A stretch of DNA of 64,000 bases from positions 107,668 through 171,667 of the forward strand of contig QANZ01007074.1 of NCBI GenBank assembly GCA_003254925.1. The letters are read 5' to 3'. Made by a program: the position numbers and the translations under genes. Source of the DNA: Chamaecrista fasciculata (Eukaryota; Streptophyta; Magnoliopsida; Fabales; Fabaceae). Shown here in pieces: positions 34,739 to 45,787 of this stretch. Under the pieces are notes generated by a model that saw only the letters and a list, made by a program, of their open reading frames with translations, had not been told where the DNA came from and did not search any database. Position 1 is the first letter of the stretch; every line of letters begins with the position of its first letter.

Positions 34739-36910
34739 ATGGAATGGAAACCTAAAATAGGTATGGAGTTTGATAGTATTGAAGAAGCTTGGAAATTTTG
34801 GAGTGATTATGGAGGTAAAATGGGATTTGGTGTTAGAAAAGCATACAGGAATATGAGCAAAAAAGATAATTCAATCTTAACATGCAGATTCGTGTGCTCT
34901 AAACAAGGAGTCAGGGGAAACGATAAAAGATCTCATCTAGTTGTTAAACCTAGACCTGAGACAAGAACAGGTTGTCAAGTCAAAATTGGAGTTAAAAATT
35001 TCAATGGGAAGTTCAGAGTATATGAGTTAGAGGAAAATCACAATCATGTGCTTCATCTTCCTCAAACAAGTCATATGTTAGCATCTCAACGTCGGTTATC
35101 TGAAGTTCAACAGCGAGAGATTGACTTAGCACGTAGCGCAGGCCTTCAACAAAGAGCGACATATGATTTGATGAGTACACAGGCAGGAGGAAGAGGCAAT
35201 GTCGGTTTTACTCGGTTGGATCAAAAGAATTACCTTCGTACTAAAAGGCAAAAAAATTTGATTCATGGGGAAGTAGGTTTCTTAATGGAATATTTTCAAG
35301 AGCAGTCTTTCAAGAATCCATCCTTCTTTCACACTTATCAAATGGATTCAGAGGAACAGATAACAAATATCTTTTGGGCTGATGCACGTATGCTTCTTGA
35401 TTATGGGTATTTTGGCGATGTTGTCTCGTTTGATACCACCTATTGTACAAATAATGCAAATCGACCCCTAGCATTATTTGGGGGATTTAACCATCATAGG
35501 GAAACAATAATTTTTGGGGCTGCATTGTTATATGACGAGACAACGTTGTCATTTAAGTGGTTGTTTGAAACTTTCTTGAAGGCACATAATTTTAAAAAGC
35601 CTCAATCAATATTCACAGATCAAGATCAAGCAATGGCCAAAGCACTATTGGAAGTTATGCCCGAGATAAAACATGGATTGTGTACTTGGCATTTGAACCA
35701 GAATGGAATCAAGCATTTGGGAGGGATGATGAAGGGAAAAGCTCACTTTTTAAAATTCTTCGATTGGTGTATGTATAAATGTGTGGATGAGTCAGAATTT
35801 GAGGAAGTTTGGAAACTGAAGCTTGCAGAGTATAAAGTTGAAGACAATGCTTGGCTTAAATCAGTGTATGCTTTGAAAGAGAAGTGGGCAGCTTGTTACA
35901 TGAAGAGAAGTTTTACACTTGGCATACAAAGTACACAAATCAGTGAGAGTATAAATTCAGAGTTCAAGAATATTTTAACTTCAAGGGCTGACTTTGTGGA
36001 TTTCTTTACTCAATTTGAACAATTCTTAGAGAAGAAGCGATATAAAGAATTGAAAAGTGAATTTAAAATTCGGGAAACAGTCCCAACATTATCAAGTCCT
36101 AGGAATCCTCTTTTGAAGCAAATGGCAGAAGTATATACTACAAAAGTTTTTGAAAAGTTTCAAAAAGAGTTCGTGGACAAGGATGCTTGTTATATAAAGA
36201 AAAGAAATGAAGACTATTTTGAATACGTCATTGGCATGGTTGATGAAGAAGGAGAATGGAAAGTTATGTTTTTAAATCATCCTCAAGAGATGTCAATTTC
36301 TTGTAGTTGTCGGAAGTTTGAATCTTGGGGCATTTTGTGTTGTCATGCTTTAAAAGTGCTTGATTGGAATGATGTGAAGTTGCTTCCAAGCCACTACATT
36401 TTAAAGAGGTGGACAAAAGAAGCAAGATGTGGTGTTATATATGATGTTAAGGGAAAAGAAGTTAACGAAGACCCAAATTTAACTTCCACGCAACGATATA
36501 GAGAACTTTGTTCGTTGTATGTGAAATTAGCATCCGAAGCGTCCCCTTTTGAAGAGGATTTCAAATTTGCTTGGAATATTGGAATGGAGGCGCTCAAGCA
36601 AATTATGGAGCGTCGTACGGTGTTAATAAGTCAAAACATATCACCAGATACGAGCAATGATGTTTGTAATGACATAGCTCCTCCTACCAGTCAAAACATG
36701 TCACAAGAAATGAGTAATCATATTCTTGATGGCATAGCTCCTCCTACAAGCCCAAACATGTCACAACCAATCACTAATGAGGAATATGATGACATAGCTC
36801 ATACAAGCCAAAACATGCCACAACCAAAGGGGATCAAAAAGAGAGCTGGACGTAAGAGAAGGAGGCGCATCATGTCTTGCTTTGACATTCCAAAGAAGAA
36901 AACAACTTAA
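34739..36910 (+). CDS. FAR1/FHY3-type MULE transposase
   Basis: 723 aa in one exon. It would cut and reinsert the flanking MULE; the FAR1/FHY3/FRS transcription factors descend from transposases of this kind. Seen: N-terminal FAR1 DNA-binding domain (about 10-120, starting GMEFDSIEEAWKFW, with a Cys/His zinc site including C-R-F-V-C and NHNH); MULE transposase core with D232 (VVSFDTTY), D294 (IFTDQDQ) and E403 (ISESIN) as the likely catalytic triad; SWIM zinc finger C522, C524, C534, H536; and a C-terminal tail with imperfect repeats of 'APPTSQNMSQ' followed by a basic KKRAGRKRRRR, probably nuclear localising. No stop or frameshift. An acceptor TTTGTAG/GGAAGAAG lies about 35 nt upstream and the frame is open back to it, so a spliced upstream exon is possible. 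A further intron (GTAAGT...AAATAG) follows the stop. It could instead be annotated as an FRS5-like host gene, but its position between intact TIRs argues for transposase. Confidence 0.93.
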   Translation: MEWKPKIGMEFDSIEEAWKFWSDYGGKMGFGVRKAYRNMSKKDNSILTCRFVCSKQGVRGNDKRSHLVVKPRPETRTGCQVKIGVKNFNGKFRVYELEENHNHVLHLPQTSHMLASQRRLSEVQQREIDLARSAGLQQRATYDLMSTQAGGRGNVGFTRLDQKNYLRTKRQKNLIHGEVGFLMEYFQEQSFKNPSFFHTYQMDSEEQITNIFWADARMLLDYGYFGDVVSFDTTYCTNNANRPLALFGGFNHHRETIIFGAALLYDETTLSFKWLFETFLKAHNFKKPQSIFTDQDQAMAKALLEVMPEIKHGLCTWHLNQNGIKHLGGMMKGKAHFLKFFDWCMYKCVDESEFEEVWKLKLAEYKVEDNAWLKSVYALKEKWAACYMKRSFTLGIQSTQISESINSEFKNILTSRADFVDFFTQFEQFLEKKRYKELKSEFKIRETVPTLSSPRNPLLKQMAEVYTTKVFEKFQKEFVDKDACYIKKRNEDYFEYVIGMVDEEGEWKVMFLNHPQEMSISCSCRKFESWGILCCHALKVLDWNDVKLLPSHYILKRWTKEARCGVIYDVKGKEVNEDPNLTSTQRYRELCSLYVKLASEASPFEEDFKFAWNIGMEALKQIMERRTVLISQNISPDTSNDVCNDIAPPTSQNMSQEMSNHILDGIAPPTSPNMSQPITNEEYDDIAHTSQNMPQPKGIKKRAGRKRRRRIMSCFDIPKKKTT

Positions 36911-39900
36911 TGTAAGTAACTCTATTAGAACTACTAATTGATATCTTGGTTTTGAATATATTCAATTTCATTTAGTGATTTGTGTTTGTTTTTTTTTGTA
37001 AATAGGGACTCTTGGACTATCCGAATCCATCACTTAAGGCTATCAGTGATCAAGTTATTTTGTGAAGACCAGACTATTTAGAATTCTCTTATTTTATCAT
37101 TCTTTTGTGTAACCCATCAAGCTTCTGCTAATATTTGTGACTGATATTATTGTTACTGTTCAAACTAGACTTGGTTATCTAAAATTGGTCGTATGATTGA
37201 TATTGTAATTAGTGTTTTTAGGAAAATGCCTTTTGGTGGAATACAATGATTTTTTGTGAGTTTTGTCAAGCATCACTAATTCATCATATACCTCTTGAAC
37301 TTGTGAGGTGTTACCTGTTTGTCAAGCAGTAAAAAGAAAATTTGTACACAAGCTGATTTAGAATTGACAATTGGGCTAGAATCACTTATGTGAGAGATAT
37401 TCAAAACTAGTAAAAAATTATGTATGTATTGATATGAAAATTTGTATTACAATGAGTCTTATTTCATGACTCCTATTTTTCTTTGAAGTACAATGATAGT
37501 CACTATAATATTTGATTACAAGGAATTGGTAATTCTACAAGTTATTTTTCCTAATATGATGATCATCTACATTATCTTGATTCTTGATGCCTTCCTTGAT
37601 GATCAATTGCATTATCTTGATTCTTGATGCCTTCCTTAATGATCATTTGCATTATCTTGATTCTTGATGCCTTCCTTGATGCACTTTATCTGCATTATCT
37701 TTGCATTATCTGATTAATAAATTCTGCAGAATGAAACAAATATTACAAAATTCTGTTGTTTTATAAGTCTAATAACATCACTAGTCATCACCTCACAAAT
37801 CAGAACTATGATCCTAGTCTGTCAAGTAAAGCACAAAAGCCATGCATGAAATACCAAGTGATTCATTCTGTCAACAACAAAAGCATTAATTAAGTTTCCC
37901 TTGAAACTGTTTCTTTACTAAGCAACCCAACTTAGTCAATCAAAATAATTGGTATTTCCTAACAATCTGTGAAGACTATATTTGCCCAGAAACTACCAAA
38001 TGGTACACAGGGCAAAGGGCATGCAGTATCAGCATTCAACAGATCCAGGGACAACAAACTATCATTTGGATACATATATAATATCCATGCAATAAACAAA
38101 TTGATCTGTACAAAAAACGACTAATTTCTTCAGCTAATGCATTACATAAGTTTCCAGCTTGGTCTTTTCCTATTTGAAAATACACTGATAACTATAACAC
38201 AAGGAGATACTCTTGCCTTAATTTGATTCACTAGACACTAAACGATTACATGACAAAACCAACAATCCAAAGTATAGAAATCTAACAATAAAAGGATCAA
38301 AGTTAGGGGCTAGCAGGCTGCTGGAGAAGGCTGTATCCAAATGAAATTGTGCAAATCATAAGACCAAGTAGAGCACCTGCAAATATGTTATATTTTTTTG
38401 TTGGCCAGATAAGCAAATATGTTTGAACATAGACAAGATAGCACATATACTGATGAAAAGAACAAATCTCTTACAAATGGAATTAAAAACATTTTCAGTA
38501 ATAGAATGAAGTTTTTCAATATCTCTACATGTCAGCCAAAGAGACTTTTTTAAAGAAACTGTGGACATAGCACCGAAGGAGCTATTAAATATTTCTGTCA
38601 TAGAAAGTTCAGAAACAAGTTTGAATCCTAGAAAGTATGAGCATTTTGTTCCAACCATTTATACTTGAGAATATTATAAACAGAACAGTTCAATAAATTC
38701 TTTCTAACTTACTCCAGTCAAAGCCCTTGAATCTAGTCAGAAGAAACAATTCCAAATTCCATAATTTCTTCTGGATGTAACTGCTTTGCAAGAGAGAAAA
38801 TAGATCAGCAACGGTTTTTGAACTAGAACCTCCCATAATGCACACATACTAGGAGAAAACACTACAGGATATTATAAAGTTTCCATTGTATCAGTAGTGT
38901 TGATCCGTTCTACTGCCAATAGACTTGACGTAAAGATAGATTTGGATTTCCAAAAGGGGTTCTCAACTTCTCATCATTCTGAATGTGGGTAAGAAACTGG
39001 AAGGGGGCAAGGTATTTGTACAAAAACACATAAGGTTGACTATCGTAAACTACTTTAGAAGATTATTAGAGAAAACAAATAACAGAAAAGGGGGAAGTAT
39101 ACATAATACTAGGCTTATTTAGGGGGGAAACATGGATTGCCCTTCTCATAATCCAGCATCACGTATATATTTGTCAGCAAAATAACTCAATAACCCCTCA
39201 CATTCATACTTGGAGAATAATGAAGCGATTTAATGGTTTGCAAACTATGTCTAGCCATCTACTATGTTATTGGCTATGTATTCATCCTCTCAAGAGCAGT
39301 CAAATTGGGTGCAATAGTAAATTAATTCAGACAGCGCCAATCTACAATTACATTTCATCATTTTTAATTTTTAACAAAATAATAATAGTTATAAAGGACA
39401 GATCCTACCAACCAAAATTGACAGCATAAAAACAAAGATGCTGCCTCCAAAGCTTCTGAAGTGTTCTCAAACTTAGAAAATGCTTTTAACTTGACCACCT
39501 ATTATGATGCCAAACATGGTCAACTTCATAGGCCATTTAAAACTTGAAGAAAACATATTAATGATAAAATCAGCACACACACACACACACACAGAGAGAG
39601 AAATCAAACGAGAACCTGTCTGGCTGTTTCTGCACTGGAAAAATCCTTCCATAAGTCCTGCATAAGAAATAATATGAAAAAAGTCACAAATAAGCTCCAA
39701 CAGTAAGAAAATTGGAGAAGGAAAACCAGGACAGATTCGTATACAAACAATCATTTAGATTTATGGAAACCTGAAAAAAAAAAATGGTATTGTGAAGCTC
39801 AAGTGCAAATATAAAAGAGCCAGGAATTGACATGATCCCAAATCTTCAAAAGCATGCTCCTACTTATTTCTAAAAGACAAATAAGAGCAAGAGGGAATGC

Positions 39901-40052
39901 CGATATCAACTTGCACATTGAGCATAGAAAAAATAAAAAATTGAGAACAGAAAAGTAGACGGAGCAAACCCGATGGTATTACGGTTTTGGGGTTCGCAAG
40001 ATCGAACAACTCAGCAGCACGACGGCAAGATCGAAATCGAAATCGAAATCGG
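36911..40052 (-). other. MULE interior: possible convergent minus-strand unit, or captured host DNA
   Basis: From the right TIR inward, a minus-strand frame starts at 40192 (MIDFKIHETSPS) and runs to RAAELFDLANPKTVIPSG. Further exon-like blocks with good splice borders follow: 39616-39657 (DLWKDFSSAETARQ) and about 38713-38780. The last, ending about 38312, finishes SALLGLMICTISFGYSLL, a likely membrane segment, then QQPASP and a stop. The family is not recognised. The arrangement recalls MuDR, where two genes converge from the TIRs, but captured host exons are equally possible. 36911-37550 is the transposase 3'UTR and spacer; a (CA)n tract sits at about 39574-39592. Confidence 0.35.
37558..37677 (+). 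repeat. Three 40-bp tandem repeats inside the MULE
   Basis: Units at 37558-37597, 37598-37637 and 37638-37677 share 'cattatcttgattcttgatg' and 'ccttcctt', and differ at only a few positions in the first third. A partial fourth unit follows. This is a simple minisatellite, not CRISPR. Confidence 0.9.
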
Positions 40053-40393
40053 CGGTAACTCAGTACGTAACGGCGGGGTACGGCACGACGGCACGGGAAC
40101 AGGGCACAATAACAGGGAAGCTCAGCTGAAGAAGAAGAAAAATGAAGCGCTGGAGAAGACGGAGACGTTTCGTGTATTTTGAAGTCAATCATCTTCCATT
40201 TTAGTGAGACGACGCTGCGTTTTTAGGAGGGATGAAAGGAAAGCTTCAGAAAATGAAACGCAGCGTTTCATTTATAAAGAATGATGACATGGCGCGATAT
40301 GAACCGTGAAGATTAAATGGACGCTTGAGATTGCTTACTGCAGATCCACTGCAGTGGATTTGGCGGGAAATCCACTGCAGTGGATCCACCCTC
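40053..40393 (-). repeat. MULE right terminal inverted repeat
   Basis: Inverted partner of 33639-33979 with three substitutions and no indel. It carries the same nested palindrome and E2F-type site (40359-40370). Confidence 0.92.
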
Positions 40394-40403
40394 TCGAGGT
40401 CTC

Positions 40404-40500
40404 ATGGTTTTTTTTTTTTAATTAATGAATTTTTTATATATAAATTGTAAAGTTTAGTGCTTTGCTTTACTCACTGCTTGCTTGCTTGCTTGCTTTGACA
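40404..40500 (-). promoter_or_regulatory. Displaced core promoter of the TGA gene (TATA box)
   Basis: On the minus strand, TATATATAAA (40435-40444) lies about 32 bp upstream of the target-duplication copy at 40394-40403. Removing the MULE would put this TATA box a normal distance ahead of the TGA leader at 33628. The stretch also has a (TGCT)n-like run at about 40475-40495. That this is the TGA promoter is inferred from position. Confidence 0.5.
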
Positions 40501-42679
40501 TCAATTGTGTTTTTCTGTGCTGTTTTTTTTTTATTATTATAATTCTTAAATTATTACATTTGTTTTGTGTCTTAAAAAATATAATTTGATTTGATTTTCT
40601 ATTTGTCAGAGATTTACTGACACAATATATAAATGCAGCCAATATAAATCCCCACAGCTTGCAACTCTCACAGTTTCGATGCTGAGTTGCGAAGGCTGTG
40701 ATTCTCTGCAACCACTCACACTCTAGTAATTTTGATTTTTTTCCAAATATAAATGCCTTTGTATCACTTAAATAAATTTTAGAAATCTTCTTAATATAAT
40801 TTTTTTAAGTAAAAATATTATTTTTTTGGCCAAAGTTCAAATTTGATCTCATATCTTTTGCTTGATTCTCAATTTGGTCTCATATCTCTTTTTGTTATAC
40901 TTTTGGTCTTATATTTTTTTGTCAGGTCTCAATTTAGTCTCATATTTCTTTTTGTTACACTGTTGGTCTTATATTTTTTGGTCAGGTCTCATTTTAACCT
41001 TTTTTTTCTCAAATTTTACACCAACTTTCAATTTCATCCATAATGTTTTTTACTGTTAATTTTATCCCCAAAATTTTCAACTTTCTCAAAATTTTATAAA
41101 AAAGAAATTAGTCAAATGATAAAATGGATTAAAATATGAAATATTTGAGACAAAATTAATAGCAAAAAGACGTTAAGGATGAAATTAAAAGTTGATATAA
41201 AATTTGAGGACCAAAATAATACTTTTGCCTTATTTTTATCAAGTTTTAGTTATTGAATAAAGTTTTCTTAATTTTGAATTTTTTATTATATTATTAGTTT
41301 TAAATTGTATTCAAATATATATTTTATATTAATCTTAATATATAAAATGTGAATTTTAAAACAATTTTGTGACTAACGCTCTGAATGTCTTACTTGAAAA
41401 ACCTGCTTCCTTTCTGCACCACATATTATAAAATCTTTTTTTTTTTCGGCCGAACATATTATAAAATTTTCCGATTTAACTAAAAACAGTTAAAATTTTC
41501 GTTTTGGTTTTAAATGTTCTAGATAAATCTTATTTTCATTTTAAAATTTTTTTTGACATTTTAAAGATATTGAAAATTTAATTTTTATCACAAGTTATTG
41601 TTAAATACAACAAGTGTTGATTTTTATATAATTAAATTTTACATAATTATCAATTTGTTTTAACAATTAATAAATATTTTATAAATCTAAAATTGATAAA
41701 CTAAAATGAAAAATCCACTTCAACTTAAAAATCTGTAATCCAATCACGATTAATATTATTTAAGAATTTAACGAAATTATTTTTTCAACTTCCTCGTTTT
41801 TAAATAATATTAATCATGATTTGATAAAAAAAAAGTAAAATCATAGTATCATACCCATAAAAATAGCTTTTAAATGGACATAAAAATGGTTATTTTTACA
41901 TGTTTTTGTCATTCTGATCATTGAATCTATTGTGAAACAAAATAGTTAATTAGGAAATAAACAGATTTTTAGTCACTCATGAGTCATATCTTTTATATTT
42001 AGTAATTATTAGAAGATTTTCTATGTATGTCAACAAAATTAATTCTCATAACTATATCTCCTTTTGGAAGTAAAACCAAATTTCCATAGGCAAAACCTCA
42101 AATTGGTCCCTTATGTATAGGTGGATTTCAAATGAGTCCATTATCTTTCGTTTGTTTTAGATTGATCTTTTATATTTTCATTATTTTTTAGATCAACTTA
42201 AAAAATTATAAAAAAATTTAAGACCAATTTAAAATCTCTCTTCTATTAATTGTATTATCAAATTAATGAACTAATTTGGGAATGTAGGGTATTAAATACT
42301 TTTATCGGACATCATAGTTTACACTCTTAATTCTACTCTACTCAAATATGATCAATCTCTTTTTTTGGTAATCAAATCAAATATGATAAATCTTTGGATT
42401 ACTCTATGATGCAACTTAGGCATTGCATGCAACTAGTGATGTGTCTTTATACATAGTTTTGATTGGTTAAAATAGTTATCTTTTTTATTATTTCTCAGCA
42501 TTAAATTACTTAAAAAATGAAGATTATGACACATTGTAATGGTATGCATACCTCAAGTTACATCTTTGAATTTCCTTTAATCTTTATCTCCATTAAAACG
42601 GATAAAACGGATAAGTGAAAAATATCCGTGAATTACCAAAAATTAAAGTATTGAATTATGCATTAAAATGAAATTTGAA
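40501..42679. repeat. AT-rich gene-free region with decayed 'tttggtct' repeats
   Basis: 40840-41000 contains two or three tandem copies of a ~60-bp 'tctcaatttggtctcatat' phrase. About 41000-41232 ends in 'ataatacttttgcc', like the right end of the MITE at 11222. The rest (41236-42679) is AT-rich DNA with nothing recognised. The upstream regulatory region of the TGA gene would originally have been here. Confidence 0.45.
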
Positions 42680-43242
42680 TTGGTAATTTATACAAATACC
42701 CCCTCCAACTATCATGTTGTTGTAAATACCCCCATGGACTATGGATTTTAGTAATTAACCCCTTGAACTATTATAATTTTGTAATTAACTCCAATTTAAC
42801 ATATGTATCTAACTCACTAATTAGTTGCAACATTACTCTCTTTTTCTTTTCTTTATCTGCTTATGTTTGGTATAATTTTAGAGGGAATATTTCTTGAGAG
42901 ACATCAAAATGAATTTTTTTCTATTTTTGTCAAATAACTTGTGATATATTTATAAAAGAAATTTATAGAAAAGTCTATTGAAATGCATTAATATTGTCAT
43001 TTAATAATAATTTAATTAAGAAGATACATAAAATTTGTAATTATACAAATCAATTTAATTTAAAAATAAAGATAAAAATCTTAGTTTTGTAAAATTAATT
43101 AAAAAAATTTTAAAAAAGTGTTAAGTTGAGTTAATTACAAAATTACAATAGTTCAAGATGACTAATTGCTAAAATCAATAGTTCAAAGGGTACATTTACA
43201 ACTACATGATAGTTGGAGGAATTATTTGCATTTATCCCTAGA
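42680..43242. mobile_element. Foldback MITE ('taccccctccaactatcatg' type)
   Basis: The left arm ('ctccaactatcatgttgttg', 'ggattttagtaatta', 'attttgtaattaac') is mirrored at the right ('gttaattacaaaatta', 'taattgctaaaatc', 'caactacatgatagttgga'). The arms are over 100 bp and about 80% similar. No ORF; exact borders and target duplication are uncertain. Confidence 0.65.
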
Positions 43243-44495
43243 TGTTTTTATATGTAAGAGGTAAGGAAGACTCGGTACAAAGAATTGAAAATAGTAGTTT
43301 TATATTAGAAGAGAAAACTTATATTAAGTTCAATCACATGTTTATTTACATTCTATCTCTATTTTTTTAATTTATATGAAATATTGTCTTTTATATTTTT
43401 TCCTCTATCATAAGTAGTCATCTAAACATATCTTACTTTTATTGAAAGCTTTATAACAAAAAACATAATAAGCTTTATAGGCAAAACTACTCTTAGTACC
43501 TTCGACGCATGTGATCATTTTCAATTATATCCCAACATCTTTTTTTGTTGTCAATTATACTTCCAACGTTTTACATTTGAGTCAATTATACCCCAACCCG
43601 ACATTTGTTTTGTTTTAAGGTTCTTAAGTTTTCATTATTTAGAAATCCTCTATTATCTCAAGATTTTTCTTTCACACGAGACCCTAACTAATTACAGAAT
43701 AATCCAAAATGTTTGTCATCTTTAATGAACTGGTCCCTGCAATTGAGAAACCCAAAAAATTTCTCCCCTCTGTTTTTCACAATTTCGGCAACCACACACA
43801 AACTTGTCAGTGAGCCTCAAATATAGTGAAATCAAACAGAAATACAAATAGCTCTAACTCTCAACGTTAACACACAATCTTTAGTGCCAATGCCGTATTC
43901 TCAAATATTCCCGAGATTATCAAAGTTGAACCAAATACAAGATTGTAATATTTATAGAAATATTACAAAATAATCCTATGATTATTTTAAGTCATCCAAA
44001 CAAATATTTTCATATTCCTGAGAATCATATTCTTGAAAATCACATTCCCAGAAATACAATTCCCGAAAATAAAAAAATAATCCGTATATCAAACGCGGAT
44101 AAAAATATATGGAATTCAATAGTCATCCCATCCGGCCCATGAATTTAATCAATGTATTACCATAGAATATATTTATTTGTTATATCTTATTTTGTGTGCT
44201 TGAACTTTTGAAAGTACTTATTAGCATAAAAATAGAGAAAGAAAAAAGATGGATAGGAATAATGAACTTAGAAAAAGTAAATAAATAATTAAAACGCCTC
44301 CCATAGAAGATCCCCAAATTTCTCTGGAAATATTTTATCATATATATATATATATAATATATATATATATATATAATATACACATATATAAAGATTAAAG
44401 AGTGAGAGGTAGCTATAATGCTGTATGATGAAAACAAAATTAAGACTATTAACTACAAATAAAATGTTGTAGTAGGTAGAAGACAACTTAATCAC
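43243..44495. other. Gene-free region downstream of the VQ gene
   Basis: 43484-43620 is a half-copy of the 'ggcaaaac..tac..caattata' foldback family without its partner. 44341-44395 is a (TA)n microsatellite. The VQ 3'UTR lies just below 44496. Nothing else was supported. Confidence 0.5.
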
Positions 44496-44957
44496 TTAAT
44501 TAACATGTCCTATCTGAATCAAATCAAGTGGTAGACGTTGGTTAAGCAGGTTCATGTCCAAGAACGACGTCGTTTGGTATTGGATTCCACTACTATAATC
44601 TGCATCCTTCATCCATTTACAACCATCATCATCACCACCGTTCATTTGATCACGAAGAAGATCATCACCACCACCGTGATAATTATTATAACAATAATCA
44701 TAATCACTAACATTAATCTCATTATTCATCTGATCATAATTACGAGAAAAATGAGTAGAAGAAAGAGAAGAAGGATCTTCCATAAACGAAAACGACGTCG
44801 TTTCTGCCACATTGGAATGTTGCCCTGTGAGTTCTTGAACGAGTGCCCTAAAATTAGAAGCACTAGTCTTCACTTTCATAGGGCTTGCGATATATCTCAC
44901 CTTTACGGCGTCGTCTTTGCTTCGCCTATTTTTGTGCCCTAATTTCCCCTTCATCAT
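44496..44957 (-). CDS. VQ-motif protein, SIB1/SIB2-like
   Basis: Intronless gene of 153 aa. The VQ motif FRALVQELTG is at residues 36-45, preceded by the SPMKVKTSASN context typical of sigma-factor-binding (SIB) VQ proteins. VQ proteins bind WRKY factors and modulate defence and stress transcription; SIB members can also enter chloroplasts. The N-terminus is short and basic (KGKLGHKNRRSKDD) with no clear transit peptide. The C-terminal half is acidic and rich in Asn, Tyr and Gly, as usual for disordered VQ tails. A TATA-like TTATATATAG lies about 115 nt upstream on the minus strand (45070-45085). Two identical 12-nt palindromes AACGACGTCGTT fall in the coding sequence and both encode Thr-Thr-Ser-Phe. 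The WRKY partner cannot be predicted. Confidence 0.9.
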   Translation of the reverse strand: MMKGKLGHKNRRSKDDAVKVRYIASPMKVKTSASNFRALVQELTGQHSNVAETTSFSFMEDPSSLSSTHFSRNYDQMNNEINVSDYDYCYNNYHGGGDDLLRDQMNGGDDDGCKWMKDADYSSGIQYQTTSFLDMNLLNQRLPLDLIQIGHVN

Positions 44958-45787
44958 CGCGATACACAGAAATTACGACTAATCGAGAGAAAGCTATTAT
45001 AGTATTATTGATGAAATCGATGATGATGATGATGATAATGATAATGGTTATAACGGAATCGATGGATAAGGAACTATATATAAATTGCGAAAGAATCAAT
45101 GGAAAGTGGGGTTTTGTTGTTAGTCAAAAGGTGATTTTCCGGGAAAGTGGGTGAGAAAGGAAAATAGATGAGAAAATTGGAAGTATGAGAATGAGAGATG
45201 CTTGAATGACCCGTAAGCTTTTAAGGGATATTTTTGTGTGGAAAATTTGTGTAGGGATTATGATTAGATGAAGATAATTAACTAATTAAGTAATTTGTGT
45301 TCATTGAATCATTAAGGTCACGTGGGAGCAGCCAGAAATGACTTGGAAATAATGAAATATGGACTTTGGCATCAAAATTTCAAAGTTGTCATGTGAGTTC
45401 CTCATTGGCCATTAATATTGGACAAAAGTACTATGGGTGTTTCAAATTATGGATAAATCTAAATGGTACTTTTTTTTTTTTTAATTTTTGTAAATTATAC
45501 CTCTAAAGTTTTAAATTCATGTTAATTGTACATTTGGAATGTGGATTCTCTGAATTTAAATTTTCTGGAGTTCTTTGCATTTGGCTACTTGTAAGCCGTT
45601 AGATTTTATGCTCGCCGTTGAGATCATGACACGTGGTGGCTTCTTTTATTAAAACGCACCGTTTTAGTTGAATTTTTGCTGGCTGTCGATTGTAGACAAC
45701 CACAGGAAGATAGAGGATTCGGGTCCGTACATTTGTATTATTACCTTTTTGTTTTTTTGGTAAAACCATTTGTACCTTTAAAATTTA
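44958..45787 (-). promoter_or_regulatory. VQ gene promoter region
   Basis: Carries the TATA-like site at 45070-45085 and a plus-strand 'gatgatgatgatgat' simple repeat near 45020. Near 45651 is AAAACGCACCGTTTT, a member of the AAACG-NNN-CGTTT class seen elsewhere in the window. 45430-45545 is a fragment of a 'caaaagtac' foldback repeat. Confidence 0.4.

Larger units (their letters stand above)
33639..40393 (+). mobile_element. Structurally complete Mutator-like element (MULE), 6755 bp
   Basis: Bounded by 341-bp TIRs (33639-33979 and 40053-40393) that start GAGGGTGGATCCACTGCAG and differ at three positions (about 99% identical). Flanking direct repeats TCGACGTCTC (33629-33638) and TCGAGGTCTC (40394-40403) match at 9 of 10 bases, as expected for the 8-10 bp Mutator target duplication. 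Inside are an intact FAR1-type transposase on the plus strand and about 3 kb with a possible convergent minus-strand unit. It has every feature expected of an autonomous element. Confidence 0.92.

Noticed and set aside
34739-36910. FAR1-like ORF as a host FRS5 transcription factor gene
   Set aside because: Possible by protein similarity, but the matching 341-bp TIRs and target duplication around it make it the transposase of a mobile element.
37558-37677. Regular 40-bp repeats as a CRISPR-like array
   Set aside because: Units are directly abutting without unique spacers, and this is a plant genome; an ordinary minisatellite.
44538-44942. 134-aa plus-strand ORF opposite the VQ gene
   Set aside because: Antisense shadow of the VQ coding sequence with low-complexity Ile/Thr runs.
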